Shown: one piece after another, positions 50,922-60,708 of the stretch
How the letters are laid out: each line of letters begins with the position of its first letter
Numbering within the stretch: the first letter of the stretch is position 1
Source of the DNA: Enemella evansiae
GTDB taxonomy: Bacteria > Actinomycetota > Actinomycetes > Propionibacteriales > Propionibacteriaceae
Assembly (NCBI RefSeq): GCF_002250705.1
Contig: NZ_NMVP01000036.1
Coordinates: forward strand, 124,001-188,000
Length of the DNA stretch: 64,000 bases
Direction of reading: 5' to 3'
Translations under genes and position numbers: made by a program
The notes under the pieces: generated by a model
Database searches by the model: none
Seen by the model: the letters and a program-made list of their open reading frames with translations, nothing else
What the model was told of the DNA's origin: nothing

Positions 50922-52775
50922 TCAGCGAATCGGGTCCGCGGTCTCACGGACGGCGGGCAACCCGCGCTGCAACCGGTCCAGGGTGACCGCGGCGTTCACC
51001 AGCGTCAGATGGCTGAACGCCTGCGGGTAGTTGCCGACCATCCGGCCCTCGACCGGGTCGTACTCCTCGCTGAGCAGGCCGACGTCGTTGCAGAGCCCGA
51101 CCAGCCGGTCCATCAGCGCGTGCGCGTCGTCGGTACGCCCGGCCAGGGCGTACGCCTCCACCAGCCAGAAAGAGCAGGCCAGGAAGGGATATTCGTCCCC
51201 GGCGAGCCCGTCGACACCGCTGGAGGTGCGGTAGCGCAGCAGCAACCCGTCGCGCATCAGGTCGTTCTCGATCGCCTCGATGGTGCCGAGCACCCGGGGA
51301 TCGTCCCCGGGCAGGAAACCGGTCTGCGGAATGATCAGCAGCGAGGCGTCCACCTCGGTGGTGCCGTAGTGCTGGGTGAAGGTGTTCTTCTCGGTGTTGA
51401 ACCCCTGCGTCAGCACCTCATCGCGGACCTGGTCGCGGACCTCGCGCCAGCGTTCTGCGTCATTGGGTACGCCGAACTCCTCGGCCGCCCGGATCGCGCA
51501 GTCCAGCGCCACCCAGACCATCACCCGGGAGTGGGTGAACGCCTGCCGCTCGCCGCGGATCTCCCACAGCCCGTTGTCCGGCTCCTGCCAGTGGTCGGCG
51601 AGATCGTTCACCAGCGCCCGCTGCATCGCCCACGCCTCGTGGGACTCGGTCATCCCCTGCGCCCGGCCGCGTTCCAGCGCCATCAGCACCTTGCCGAGCA
51701 CATCGGACTGCCGCTGGTCGGCGGCACCGTTGCCGATCCGCACCGGCCGCGAATCGGCGTACCCGGGCAGATGGCCCAGCTCGCGTTCCAGCAGGTCGCG
51801 GGAGCCGTCGATGCCGTACATGATCTGCAGGTCGCCCGGATCGCCGGCCACCGCGCGCAGCAGCCAACCGCGCCACAGCTCGGTCTCATCGAGATAGCCG
51901 GTGCCGAGCAGGGCCTCCAGGGTGTACGCCGCATCGCGCAGCCAGCAGAACCGGTAGTCCCAGTTGCGTTCGCCGCCGAAATCCTCCGGCAGCGAGGTGG
52001 TGACCGCGGCGACGATGCCGCCGGTCCCGGCATGGGTGAGCAGCCGCAGCACCTGGACCGAGCGCTCGACCTGATCGGCCCACGGCCCGGTGTAGGAGAA
52101 CCGGGCGGCCCAGTCGCGGCTGATCCGCAGGGTCTTGCTGAACTGGTCCTCCACATCGAGGGCGTCGGGGATCTCGTGCCAGGAACGCACCCAGGTGGTC
52201 GACCAGGCGTACTCCTGACCGGCCCGCACCACATGCTCGCCGACGTGCCGGCCGTCCTCGGCGGTGGGCAGCTCGGGGCCGCGCAGCACCAGCATGTCCG
52301 GGCCGGCGGTCGCGGTCACCATCTCCGACAGCTCGCCCCGGTTCCGCCGGGTCACCCAGGGCCGGATGTCGCCGTAGCCGGGCCGGACCACCCATTCGTG
52401 GCGGATCGTCACCTCACCGGAGATCCCGCGGACGATCCGCATCACATCGGCGCGGCCGTCGGACAGCGGCATGAAGTCGAGCACCTGGATCACCCCGCTC
52501 GCGGTGGTGTGGGTGGTCTCCAGCACGAAGCTGTCGTCGAGGTAGCGCCGGGTGGTCTCGGCCTCCTCGACCGGGCCGATCAGCCACCGGCCGTTGTCGG
52601 GGGTACCGAGCAGGGCGGCGAAACAGGCGGCCGAGTCGAAGCGCGGCAGGCAGAGCCAGTCCAGCGACCCGTCCCGGCTGACCAGGGCCGCGGTGCCGGT
52701 GTCACCGAGCACGGCGTAATCAGCGATCGGGGTGCGGTTGGCGGCCGTCTCGGCCTGGGTTTCGGAGACCGACAT
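50922..52775 (-). CDS. Glycoside hydrolase family 15 (glucoamylase/trehalase-type)
   Basis: Encodes 617 residues. The N-terminal beta-sandwich (IADYAVLGDTGTAALVSRDGSLDWLCLPRFDS) is followed by an (alpha/alpha)6 barrel with RNWDYRFCWLRDAAYTLEALLGTGY (general-acid region) and LSEEYDPVEGRMVGNYPQAFSHLTLV (second catalytic Glu). GH15 enzymes of this cytosolic actinobacterial type hydrolyse trehalose or alpha-1,4 glucans. ATG 52775 is chosen, since upstream in-frame sequence runs into the divergent promoter region. It ends 14 bp beyond the purF start. Confidence 0.9.
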   Translation of the reverse strand: MSVSETQAETAANRTPIADYAVLGDTGTAALVSRDGSLDWLCLPRFDSAACFAALLGTPDNGRWLIGPVEEAETTRRYLDDSFVLETTHTTASGVIQVLDFMPLSDGRADVMRIVRGISGEVTIRHEWVVRPGYGDIRPWVTRRNRGELSEMVTATAGPDMLVLRGPELPTAEDGRHVGEHVVRAGQEYAWSTTWVRSWHEIPDALDVEDQFSKTLRISRDWAARFSYTGPWADQVERSVQVLRLLTHAGTGGIVAAVTTSLPEDFGGERNWDYRFCWLRDAAYTLEALLGTGYLDETELWRGWLLRAVAGDPGDLQIMYGIDGSRDLLERELGHLPGYADSRPVRIGNGAADQRQSDVLGKVLMALERGRAQGMTESHEAWAMQRALVNDLADHWQEPDNGLWEIRGERQAFTHSRVMVWVALDCAIRAAEEFGVPNDAERWREVRDQVRDEVLTQGFNTEKNTFTQHYGTTEVDASLLIIPQTGFLPGDDPRVLGTIEAIENDLMRDGLLLRYRTSSGVDGLAGDEYPFLACSFWLVEAYALAGRTDDAHALMDRLVGLCNDVGLLSEEYDPVEGRMVGNYPQAFSHLTLVNAAVTLDRLQRGLPAVRETADPIR

Positions 52776-52982
52776 GGGCCAGATGGTAGCGGCGCCGGTC
52801 TCGCGGTTCGATCGTGGTCTCCCGCCCGGAGTGGCGCGCGTGCTAACTTCCGTGGCGTCCGACCCGGTGCGGCGTGCAGCCCGCGGGTCGAGTTCGGAAA
52901 AGGGACTGGCGTCAGGGTCGGCAGGTGGACCCTCGAGACACATATGGCCGCCACTTGTTCTGCCCATGTCCCGGGAGTTCCC

Positions 52983-54627
52983 ATGACCACCGACTCACCC
53001 ACCGTCGCCACCGCCCTGGCCGATCGGCTCGCCGAGCACGTCGACGTCGTCTTCGGCGTCCTCGGCAACGGCAATGCCCATTTCATCGATGCCCTGCTGC
53101 GGCATCCGGTCCGCTGGGTCGCGATGCGGCACGAGTGCGGCACGGTCGCGGCCGCCGACGGCCATCACCGCGCCGGCGGGAAGCTGGCGCTGGCGACCAC
53201 CACCTACGGGCAGGGGGTTCACCAACGCCGCGACCAGCCTGGCCGAGGCACGGATGGCGCGGATCCCGCTGCTCCTGGTCACCGCGCAGGCCCCGACGGC
53301 GGGGCTGCGGCCCTGGGACATCGACCAGGTCGCGTTCGCCGAGACGATGGGCGTACCCACCCTGGTGCTGAGCACCGACAATGTCGACACCGCGGTCGCC
53401 GAGGCGGTGACGCGGGCCGTCGGCGAGCGCACCCCGGTTGTGCTGGCACTCCCCTACGACCTGATCGAGCAGCCGGTCACCGCAGCGTCCGCGGCGCCCG
53501 CGCCGGTGGCGACCCCGGAGCCGCGACCGCTGAGCGAGGACGCGCTGGCCGATCTGGTGACTGCCCTGGCCGCGGCGAAGCGGCCGATGATCCTGGCCGG
53601 CCGCGGCGCGGTGCCGGCGGCCGAGGGGGTACGCCTGTTGGCGGCTTTGCTCGGTGCGCTCGGGGTCACCAGCGCCACCGCCCGCGGCCTGTTCACCGGT
53701 CAAGAGCTGGATGCCGGGGTGGCCGGCGGGTTCGCCTCGCCGCGGACCGCCGAGCTGATCGGCGAGGCCGATCTGGCGCTGGTCCTGGGCGCGGGGTTGA
53801 ACCAGTTCACGATGTCCTTCGGCGACACCTTCGCCGCCGGCACCGACCTCTGGCAGATCGACGACCTGGCCGCCGCCACCCACCCGCGGGTGGACCGGTT
53901 CGCCTCGGCCGATGTCGGCGCGGCCTGCGACCAGCTGCTGGCCGCGGTCGCCGACCGGTCGCCGGCCGCGGGCTGGGATCCGGCGGCGGTGGCCGGCGCC
54001 CAGGCCGACCGCGAGCCGGGTGACGAGTTGGCGCCCGACGGCCTGCTCGATCCCCGGTCGCTGACCCGCCGACTGAACGAGATCCTGCCCGCGGACCGGG
54101 TCGTCGCGTTGGACGGCGGGCACTATGTGGGCTGGCCGAACACCTATCTCGACCTGCCCGACGAGCGCAGCATGCACTGGTCCGGTTCCGCCTTCCAGTC
54201 GATCGGGCTGGGGCTGCAGACGGCGGTCGGGATCGCGCACGCCCGCCCGGACCGGGTGCTGGTGATGTGCTGTGGTGACGGCGGGGCGCTGATGGGGGCG
54301 GCCGATCTGGAGACGCTGATCCGCGAGTCCCGGCGTACCGTCGTGGTGATCTACAACGACGCCGCCTACGGCGCCGAGATCCACCAGTACGGCGCCCGCG
54401 GCATCAACACGCTGCCGATGCTTATCCCGCGGGTCGACTTCGCCGGGATGGCGCGCGCCCTCGGCGCCCGGGCCGAGGTGATTCGCCGGCTCGACGACCT
54501 GGCCGGGCTGGCCGACTGGGTCGACGACGGCGCCGACGGGCTGTACCTGGTGGACTGCCGGGTCTCCCCCGACATCGTCGCGCCCTATATCAAGGAGATC
54601 ATCGCCAAGACCCTCGTCCGGGACTGA
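52983..54627 (+). pseudogene. Acetolactate-synthase-like ThDP enzyme, broken by a frameshift in a G run
   Basis: From ATG 52983 the first frame encodes a ThDP-binding N-terminal domain (MTTDSPTVATALADRL, FGVLGNGNAHFIDALL, HECGTVAAADGHHR, TTTYGQG). At the GGGGG run at 53215-53219 the continuation (FTNAATSLAEARMARIPLLL ... PTAGLRPWDIDQVAFAE) lies in another frame. Reading GGGG would give one protein of about 547 residues with a central domain (PMILAGRGAVPAAEGV) and the C-terminal ThDP motif CCGDGGALMGAADLETLI ... IYNDAAYGAEIHQYG. It would belong to the acetolactate synthase/benzoylformate decarboxylase superfamily. Both halves are well conserved, so either a recent mutation or a base-call error. 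Confidence 0.85.
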
Positions 54628-54642
54628 AATCTGGTCCGAAAC

Positions 54643-54654
54643 TGGTCTAGACCA
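54643..54654. promoter_or_regulatory. DasR-like palindrome upstream of lon
   Basis: TGGTCTAGACCA, a perfect 12-bp palindrome within ACTGGTCTAGACCAACT, identical to the core of the DasR-responsive element of actinobacteria (GntR/HutC regulator of N-acetylglucosamine metabolism). It lies 38 bp before the lon ATG, upstream of a possible TAGTAAT -10. Confidence 0.6.
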
Positions 54655-54692
54655 ACTGGAATAGTAATCATGTAATCGGCGTTGCGGATTGC

Positions 54693-57116
54693 ATGAGTAA
54701 CGAGACCTCACCGGTCGGCGGTGCCGGATCGAACACGACCGCCCCGTATCCCGTCCTGTTCCTCGACGACGTCGTCGTGCTGCCCGGCATGGTCGTTCCC
54801 GTCGAACTGGACAACAACGCGCAGGCGACGATCGATGCCGCTCGCGCCGCACATCCCGATGATTCATCCCCCGACGCCGGTCGCGACTCCGCGATCCGGC
54901 AGCCGCTGCTGATCGTGCCCCGCATCGAGGGCCGCACCGGCGCCATCGGCACCATCGCCGAGGTCACCCAGGTCGGCCGGCTGCCCTCCGGCGAACCCGC
55001 CGCGGTGGTCCGCGGCCTGCACCGCGCCAGCATCGGCGCCGGCACCGTCGGCCCGGGCGCGGCCCTCTGGGTGCAGGCCACCGAGCTCGACGACGACGGC
55101 GCCCCGAGCGGACACGCCCGCGAGCTGGCCACCGAGTACAAGACCGTGCTGATGTCGATCCTGCAGACCCGCGGGGCCTGGCAGATCCTCGACGCGGTCC
55201 AGCGGATGGACACCCCGGCCGAGCTGATCGCCGCCGCGAGCTATGCCCCGTGGCTGGACAGCGCGACCAGGCTGCGGTTGCTGGAGACCCTCGATCTGGA
55301 GGACCGGCTGGCCGACCTGCTGAAGACCGCCAAGGACGTGCTGGCGGAGGTCGAGGTCACCGAGAAGATCCGCGAGGACGTGCGCGAGGGGATGGAGAAG
55401 ACCCAGCGCGAATACCTGCTGCGCCAGCAGCTCGCCGCGATCCGCAAGGAACTCGGCCAACTGTCCGGCGACGAGACCGAGGGCGGCGACGACTACCGCT
55501 CCCGGATCGAGGCCGCGGACCTGCCCGAGGCGGTACGGTCGGCCGCGCTGCGCGAGGCCGACCGGCTGGAGAGCTCGGCCGAGTCCAACCCGGAGACGGG
55601 CTGGATCCGGACCTGGCTGGACACCGTGCTCGACCTGCCCTGGTCGACCCGCACCGACGACAGCACCGACATCGGCGCCGCCCGCGGCGTACTCGATGCC
55701 GATCACAGCGGACTGGACGACGTGAAGGACCGGATCGTCGAATACCTGGCCGTCCGCGCCCGCCGCGAACAGCGTGGGCTGCAGGTCGTCGGCGGCCGCG
55801 GTTCCGGCGCGGTGATGGCGCTCGTCGGCCCGCCCGGTGTCGGCAAGACCTCGCTCGGCGAATCGGTCGCGCGCGCACTGGGTCGCAAGTTCGTCCGCGT
55901 CGCCCTGGGTGGCGTCCGCGACGAGGCCGAGATCCGCGGTCACCGGCGGACCTATGTCGGCGCGCTGCCCGGCCGGATCGTCCGGGCGATCAAGGAGGCC
56001 GGTTCGATGAATCCGGTCGTGCTGCTCGATGAGATCGACAAGGTCGGCTCGGACTTCCGCGGTGACCCCGCGGCGGCCCTGCTCGAGGTGCTCGACCCGG
56101 CGCAGAACCACACCTTCCGCGATCACTACCTGGAACTGGATCTGGACCTGTCCGATGTGTTGTTCCTGGCGACCGCGAACGTCGCCGAGACCATCCCGGA
56201 GGCGCTGCTGGACCGGATGGAGCTGATCCGCCTCGACGGCTACACCGAGGACGAGAAGGTCTCGATCGCCCGCGATCACCTGCTGGCCCGCCAGCTGGAG
56301 CGCGCCGGGCTGACCACCGAGGATGTCACCGTCGAGGACGGGGCGCTGCGCCAGCTCGCCACCAACTACACCCGGGAGGCCGGGGTGCGGCAGCTGGAGC
56401 GCGGCATCGCCAAGATCCTCCGCAAGGTCGCCACCAAGCTGGCCACCAGCACCGACGTCGCCACCCCGGTCGTCGTCGGCGAGGCGGAGGTCACCGACTA
56501 CCTGGGCCGCGCCCGGTTCGAGCCGGAGGCGGCTCGCCCGGACGGTATCCCCGGGGTCGCGACCGGCCTGGCCGTGACCGGAGCCGGTGGTGACGTGCTC
56601 TACGTCGAGGTCGCCACCATGCCCGGCAAGCCGGGGCTGACGCTGACCGGTCAGCTGGGTGAGGTGATGAAGGAGTCGGCCGCGATCGCGCTCGGTTTCC
56701 TGCGGGCCAACGGCGAACGGCTCGGCATCGACACCGGCGCGCTGGCCGACAACCAGGTGCACGTGCACTTCCCCGCCGGGGCGGTGCCGAAGGACGGCCC
56801 CAGTGCCGGTGTCACGATGACCACCGCGCTCGCCTCGCTGCTCACCGGCCGCGAGGTACGCACCGAGGTCGGGATGACCGGCGAGGTGTCGCTGACCGGG
56901 CGGGTACTGCCGATCGGTGGGGTGAAGCAGAAGCTGATGGCCGCCCATCGTGCGGGCCTCACCGAGGTGATCATCCCCAAGCGCAACGAGCCCGATCTGG
57001 ACGACGTGCCGGAGGTGGTCCGCGAGGCGCTGACCGTGCACCTGGCCGAGAACGTGGCCGATGTCATCGACATCGCCCTGGCCCCGGCCGGCGCGGAGCA
57101 GGAGTTGGCCGCCTGA
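54693..57116 (+). CDS. lon: ATP-dependent Lon protease
   Basis: Encodes 807 residues with the Lon domains in order: N-terminal substrate-binding domain (about 1-220), coiled coil (EVEVTEKIREDVREGMEKTQRE), AAA+ module with Walker A GPPGVGKT (about 380-387) and LLDEIDKVG, sensor and lid, then the protease domain with the catalytic dyad Ser704 (KDGPSAGVTM) and Lys745 (GGVKQKLMAA). Lon degrades damaged and regulatory proteins. No HAIR/HspR-type or ClgR-type site is recognised upstream; instead a DasR-like palindrome sits there. It converges with the DUF1992 gene with a 29-bp gap. Confidence 0.97.
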   Translation: MSNETSPVGGAGSNTTAPYPVLFLDDVVVLPGMVVPVELDNNAQATIDAARAAHPDDSSPDAGRDSAIRQPLLIVPRIEGRTGAIGTIAEVTQVGRLPSGEPAAVVRGLHRASIGAGTVGPGAALWVQATELDDDGAPSGHARELATEYKTVLMSILQTRGAWQILDAVQRMDTPAELIAAASYAPWLDSATRLRLLETLDLEDRLADLLKTAKDVLAEVEVTEKIREDVREGMEKTQREYLLRQQLAAIRKELGQLSGDETEGGDDYRSRIEAADLPEAVRSAALREADRLESSAESNPETGWIRTWLDTVLDLPWSTRTDDSTDIGAARGVLDADHSGLDDVKDRIVEYLAVRARREQRGLQVVGGRGSGAVMALVGPPGVGKTSLGESVARALGRKFVRVALGGVRDEAEIRGHRRTYVGALPGRIVRAIKEAGSMNPVVLLDEIDKVGSDFRGDPAAALLEVLDPAQNHTFRDHYLELDLDLSDVLFLATANVAETIPEALLDRMELIRLDGYTEDEKVSIARDHLLARQLERAGLTTEDVTVEDGALRQLATNYTREAGVRQLERGIAKILRKVATKLATSTDVATPVVVGEAEVTDYLGRARFEPEAARPDGIPGVATGLAVTGAGGDVLYVEVATMPGKPGLTLTGQLGEVMKESAAIALGFLRANGERLGIDTGALADNQVHVHFPAGAVPKDGPSAGVTMTTALASLLTGREVRTEVGMTGEVSLTGRVLPIGGVKQKLMAAHRAGLTEVIIPKRNEPDLDDVPEVVREALTVHLAENVADVIDIALAPAGAEQELAA

Positions 57117-57145
57117 GGGTCTGAGTGCGCAGAATCCCTGCGTGG

Positions 57146-57541
57146 CTAGGAATTGGCGCCGTCGGCATCACGCCGGCGGCGCCATTCTGCTATCACCTCG
57201 TCGACGTTCAACCGGCTGACCACGATCATCGGGCCGGCGTCGCGGCGCAGCCAGGATTCCTTGATCCGCTCGTTCAGGTCGACCACGATCGCCCGGGCCT
57301 GGTCCTCGGTGCGGACGTCGGCCAGCGCGCGCTGGATCTCGGCTCGCTCGCGGCGCAGTTGCAGGGTCTCCGGCAGTGGCGGTTTGAGGCCCTCGCGTTC
57401 GAGTTTGGCCTTGATCCACCAGCCCTCGTCGCGGTCGCCGAGGTTGGGGATCGGTTTGCCCTCACCCGGCAGGTTGTCGAACTCGCCGCGCTCGATGGCC
57501 TCGCGGATCTGGCGTTCGATCCAGCTCTCGAACCTGACCAT
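57146..57541 (-). CDS. DUF1992 family protein
   Basis: Encodes 131 residues starting MVRFESWIERQIREAIERGEF, then the family hallmark DNLPGEGKPI and the C-terminal GPMIVVSRLNVDEVIAEWRR. This is the small cytosolic DUF1992 protein (related to a region of eukaryotic DNAJC28); its function is unknown. It lies 12 bp beyond the M20 peptidase gene in the same direction. Confidence 0.92.
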   Translation of the reverse strand: MVRFESWIERQIREAIERGEFDNLPGEGKPIPNLGDRDEGWWIKAKLEREGLKPPLPETLQLRRERAEIQRALADVRTEDQARAIVVDLNERIKESWLRRDAGPMIVVSRLNVDEVIAEWRRRRDADGANS

Positions 57542-57553
57542 CAGACCCCCTCG

Positions 57554-58885
57554 TCAGGACTGGGCGAGCCGTTCCAGGAACAGCGCCTCCGCCCCGGCCG
57601 CCTTACCGAAATCCCCCAGGTGCAGGGATTCGTCGGTGGAGTGCATCCGCGAGGTCGGGTCGACGACCGCAGTGGCGAGCACCAGCGCGTCGGGGTAGCG
57701 CTCCATGAACGCAGCCGCGAGCGGGATCGACCCGCCGAGGCCCATCTCGACCACCTCGGTGCCCCAGGCCTCGGCGTACGCCTTCCGTGCGGTCTCGGCG
57801 TACGGTCCGGTGAGCGGCATTTCCGAGGGGCTGCCCTGCTCGCCCATGGTGACCTCGACGTGCGCACCCCAGGGGGCGTGCGCCTTGAGGTGCTCGGCGA
57901 CCCGCTGCTGGGCCCGCGCGGGGTCGTCGCCGGCGGCGAGCCGGATGCTGACCTTGGCCCGGGCCGACGGAATGAGGGTGTTGGAGGCCTTGGCGACCGG
58001 GGTGGTGTCGATGCCGATCACGGTGATCGCCGGCTTGGTCCACATCCGCTGCACCAGCGGACCCTCGCCGATGAACTCGACCCCCTCCAGCAGCCCGGCC
58101 TCGTTCCGCAGCCGGTCCTCGGGGTAGTCCAGGTCGGGGGCATCGGTGCTCACAAGTCCCTCCACGGCGACGTTTCCGGCGTCGTCGTGCAGGCTGGCCA
58201 GGATCCGGGTGAGCGCCATCAGCGCGTCGGGGGCGACGCCGCCGTACTGCCCGGAGTGCAGGCCGTGATCGAGGGTGGAGACCTCGACGACCAGGTCGGT
58301 CATGCCGCGCAACCGGGTGGTGAAGGCCGGTTGGCCGACGTCCCAGTTGCCGGAATCGGCGATCACGAAGACATCGCAGGCGAGCTGGTCGCCGTGCTCG
58401 GCGAAGAAGTCCTCGAGGCTGGGCGAGCCGATCTCCTCCTCACCCTCGACGAAGACGGTCACCCCGACCGGCGGCTTGCCGTCGAAGGCGCGCAGCGCGG
58501 CCAGGTGGACACCGAAGCCGCCCTTGTCGTCGGCCGCGCCGCGGGCATAGAGGCGGCCGTCGCGTTCGGTGGCGGTGAACGGGTCGCTGGCCCACTGGGT
58601 CTCGTCGCCGGGCGGCTGGACGTCGTGGTGGGCATAGAGCGTTACGGTCGGTTTCCCTTCCGGGGCAGGGAATTTCCCGACCACCGCGGGCCGGCCGCCG
58701 CCCGCGGAGAGGATCTCCACCTGGGCGCCGAGTGCGCGCAGCTTGTCGGCGACGAAGTCGGCGCTGCGGCGTACATCGTCGGCCCGTTCGGGGTCCGCGC
58801 TCACCGAGGGGATGGCGATCAACTCGGCCAGGTCGGTCCGCACCGACGGCAGTACCCGGTCAACGGCGGCAAGAACGTCACTCAT
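57554..58885 (-). CDS. M20 family dipeptidase
   Basis: Encodes about 443 residues. Metal-binding motifs of M20 peptidases are present: LYAHHDVQPPGDE (His, Asp), ARGAADDKGGFGVHL (Asp), VEGEEEIGSPS (Glu pair) and STDESLHLGDF (C-terminal His). The central dimerisation domain (HSGQYGGVAPDALMALTRIL) is inserted as usual. The enzyme hydrolyses dipeptides or N-acylated amino acids in the cytosol; exact specificity is unknown. The ATG at 58885 is preferred over an in-frame GTG at 58894. Confidence 0.9.
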   Translation of the reverse strand: MSDVLAAVDRVLPSVRTDLAELIAIPSVSADPERADDVRRSADFVADKLRALGAQVEILSAGGGRPAVVGKFPAPEGKPTVTLYAHHDVQPPGDETQWASDPFTATERDGRLYARGAADDKGGFGVHLAALRAFDGKPPVGVTVFVEGEEEIGSPSLEDFFAEHGDQLACDVFVIADSGNWDVGQPAFTTRLRGMTDLVVEVSTLDHGLHSGQYGGVAPDALMALTRILASLHDDAGNVAVEGLVSTDAPDLDYPEDRLRNEAGLLEGVEFIGEGPLVQRMWTKPAITVIGIDTTPVAKASNTLIPSARAKVSIRLAAGDDPARAQQRVAEHLKAHAPWGAHVEVTMGEQGSPSEMPLTGPYAETARKAYAEAWGTEVVEMGLGGSIPLAAAFMERYPDALVLATAVVDPTSRMHSTDESLHLGDFGKAAGAEALFLERLAQS

Positions 58886-58919
58886 GCCCGCCACTCTAGT
58901 CAGCGTGCGGCGGTCCGAG

Positions 58920-58956
58920 CGGGGTACGCCCGGCCCCGAGCGCCGGGCGTACCCCG
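58920..58956 (-). terminator. Strong hairpin after secreted paralog 1
   Basis: CGGGGTACGCCCGGC-CCCGAGC-GCCGGGCGTACCCCG: a perfect 15-bp stem beginning 7 bp beyond the stop of the secreted protein gene. No U-tract is needed in high-GC actinobacteria. Confidence 0.8.
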
Positions 58957-58963
58957 CCGGGTC

Positions 58964-59893
58964 TCAGACCCCGGTGCTGGGCAGACCGCCGCTGGCCTCC
59001 GGGGTGGTGCGGGTGCCGGACGAGGCGGGCCCGGCCGGGTTCTTCGGCTGCTCGCCGGTGCCGGCCCAGATCGGGAAGGTGAACTTGCCGCGGACCAGCG
59101 CGCCGGCCGAATCGCCGGTCACGTCGTAACTCCCGTTGGCCCCGGACGGCCAGCCGCCGGCGGGTGCCGGGAAGACCAGCAGTGCGGTCCCGTCCGGCCC
59201 GGCGGTCTGGTGCGCGTTGGCCCAGGGTGCGGACTGACGATTGGGCAGCACCGAGCCGTCCAGCCGTTCGCCGGGGTTGGCGCCGGAGATCGCCAGGGTC
59301 AGCGGGGCGTGCGGGCCCGAGGGCAGCCGGAGGTCGGCGGTCAGCCGGGCGCTGCGGGTCACCCGGAAGGTCGTGCTCTCGACCTGACCGGTGTTGCTGG
59401 TGACGGTGAAGCGGTAGTCGGTGCCGACCAGCCAGCCGGCGCTGGGCGGCGGGATGGTCGCGCTGACCGAGCCATCGACGCCGGCCCGGAGCTCGTAGTG
59501 GTACGCGGCCTCACCCTGGCCGACCGCGCCGCCGTCGATGTCGACCCAGCCGCCGGGCGCCAGCCCGGTGACGGTCACCTCGAGGTTGTCCCGGGACGCG
59601 ACCGGGGTCTGGAAGGCGACGCTCATCCGAGTGGTCGGGGTTGCGGTCGGGGTGCTGGACCCGGTCGCCGTCGGAGTCGCCTTCGGCGTACCGGTGCTGG
59701 TGGGCTTCGCGGTCGGCGTGGGCTTGCCGGTCGAGGTGGGCTTCGCGCTGGTCGTGGGTTTAGCGGTGACCGCCGGCGTACCCGGCGCGACCGGGGAGGG
59801 CGTCGCGAGTGCCGGACCGAGGCCGAGGACGAGAACGCCGGTGGCACCGGCGGCGAGTGCGGAGAGTCGGGCGAGGCTGCTGCGGGTGGACAT
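58964..59893 (-). CDS. Secreted Thr/Pro-rich protein ending GGLPSTGV (paralog 1)
   Basis: Encodes about 309 residues starting MSTRSSLARLSALAAG, with a signal peptide ending near ALA. A Thr/Pro/Lys-rich stretch (many TPT, TAKPT and TSTGKP units) is followed by about two beta-rich Ig-like domains (FQTPVASRDNLEVTVTGLAPGGWVDI; LTLAISGANPGERLDG). The protein ends EASGGLPSTGV-stop: an LPxTG-like motif with only Val after it, and none of the hydrophobic helix or basic tail of a normal sortase signal. The other three paralogs end the same way. An alternative upstream start lacks a ribosome binding site. Function unknown. Confidence 0.78.
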   Translation of the reverse strand: MSTRSSLARLSALAAGATGVLVLGLGPALATPSPVAPGTPAVTAKPTTSAKPTSTGKPTPTAKPTSTGTPKATPTATGSSTPTATPTTRMSVAFQTPVASRDNLEVTVTGLAPGGWVDIDGGAVGQGEAAYHYELRAGVDGSVSATIPPPSAGWLVGTDYRFTVTSNTGQVESTTFRVTRSARLTADLRLPSGPHAPLTLAISGANPGERLDGSVLPNRQSAPWANAHQTAGPDGTALLVFPAPAGGWPSGANGSYDVTGDSAGALVRGKFTFPIWAGTGEQPKNPAGPASSGTRTTPEASGGLPSTGV

Positions 59894-60035
59894 GATGGAC
59901 TCCTGGGGCCGTAGGGATCGCCGCATTCCCTTTCCTGGCGGGTTTTGCGGTCACCGGAGAGGAGTACGCCCACCGGGCCGGAGTTCCGCCGGCGTGGTCA
60001 CGACTCGATGACGATCTCCCGGCGGAGCCAGCCCG

Positions 60036-60596
60036 TCAGGCCGTGCCCGGGGTACGCGTCGGCGGCCGGGTCTTGGTGGGGCTCTTGGTCGGCGGCCGGG
60101 TTGTCGTCCGGGTCGGCTTCGGGGACGTCGTGGGCTCGGCGGTCTCGGTCGGTACCGGGGTGATCGGGATCGGGGTCGGCGTGACCGACGGGGTGGGTGT
60201 CGGCGTCAGGGTCGGTGTCGGCCGGTGGGTCGTCGGCCGCGGCGCCGGGGGCTGGGGGGCGGGCGGCGGGGTGGGCGTGGGGGTCGGCTCCGGGGTCGAC
60301 GTCGGGCTCGGTGTCGGCAGCTCCGGGGTCGGCGACACACTGGCCGGCGGCGTCGGCGTACCGGCCGGCAGCATCGACCCGTTGCCGTGGGTGACCTGGA
60401 AACCGGCCGCACCGACGGCCAGGCCGGCCGCCACCGCGGCGGCAGCGACGGGCAGCAGCCAGCGCTGCACGGGCCGACCTGCCCGGGCCGCGGGTTCAGC
60501 AAGAATCCTCGCCAGCATGGCATCGGCCCCGGGTAGCTCGCGCTCGCGCAGCGGGTCGATGCTCGGCCGGTTGGGGTCCATCCCGTTCGCTGTCAT
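60036..60596 (-). CDS. Membrane partner of the ECF sigma factor (anti-sigma-like)
   Basis: Encodes about 186 residues. A short cytosolic N-terminus (MTANGMDPNRPSIDPLRERELPGADAMLARILAEP) precedes one TM helix (WLLPVAAAAVAAGLAVGAAGF) and a long Thr/Pro-rich extracellular stalk. The start at 60596 is set by a strong AAGGAGGAGG; in-frame starts nearer the sigma gene exist but lack one. Co-transcription just after an ECF sigma gene and the single-TM layout fit an anti-sigma factor or regulator, though no zinc-binding HxxxCxxC motif is present and sigma binding is not shown. Confidence 0.68.
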   Translation of the reverse strand: MTANGMDPNRPSIDPLRERELPGADAMLARILAEPAARAGRPVQRWLLPVAAAAVAAGLAVGAAGFQVTHGNGSMLPAGTPTPPASVSPTPELPTPSPTSTPEPTPTPTPPPAPQPPAPRPTTHRPTPTLTPTPTPSVTPTPIPITPVPTETAEPTTSPKPTRTTTRPPTKSPTKTRPPTRTPGTA

Positions 60597-60708
60597 GCCG
60601 GGGCCTCCTCCTTTCCGATCCGCGTTGTCTGAGTGGTCTGGTTTGTCTGACCGCCCGGAAGGAGTCCGGGTCGGGCTCGGAGGTTCCATCCTCTGAATGA
60701 GATGTTGC

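Noticed and set aside
51009..54023. A 1000-codon plus-strand frame through the GH15 gene into the ThDP enzyme
   Set aside because: Antisense to the GH15 enzyme; only its last part, from 52983, is the real first frame of the ThDP gene.
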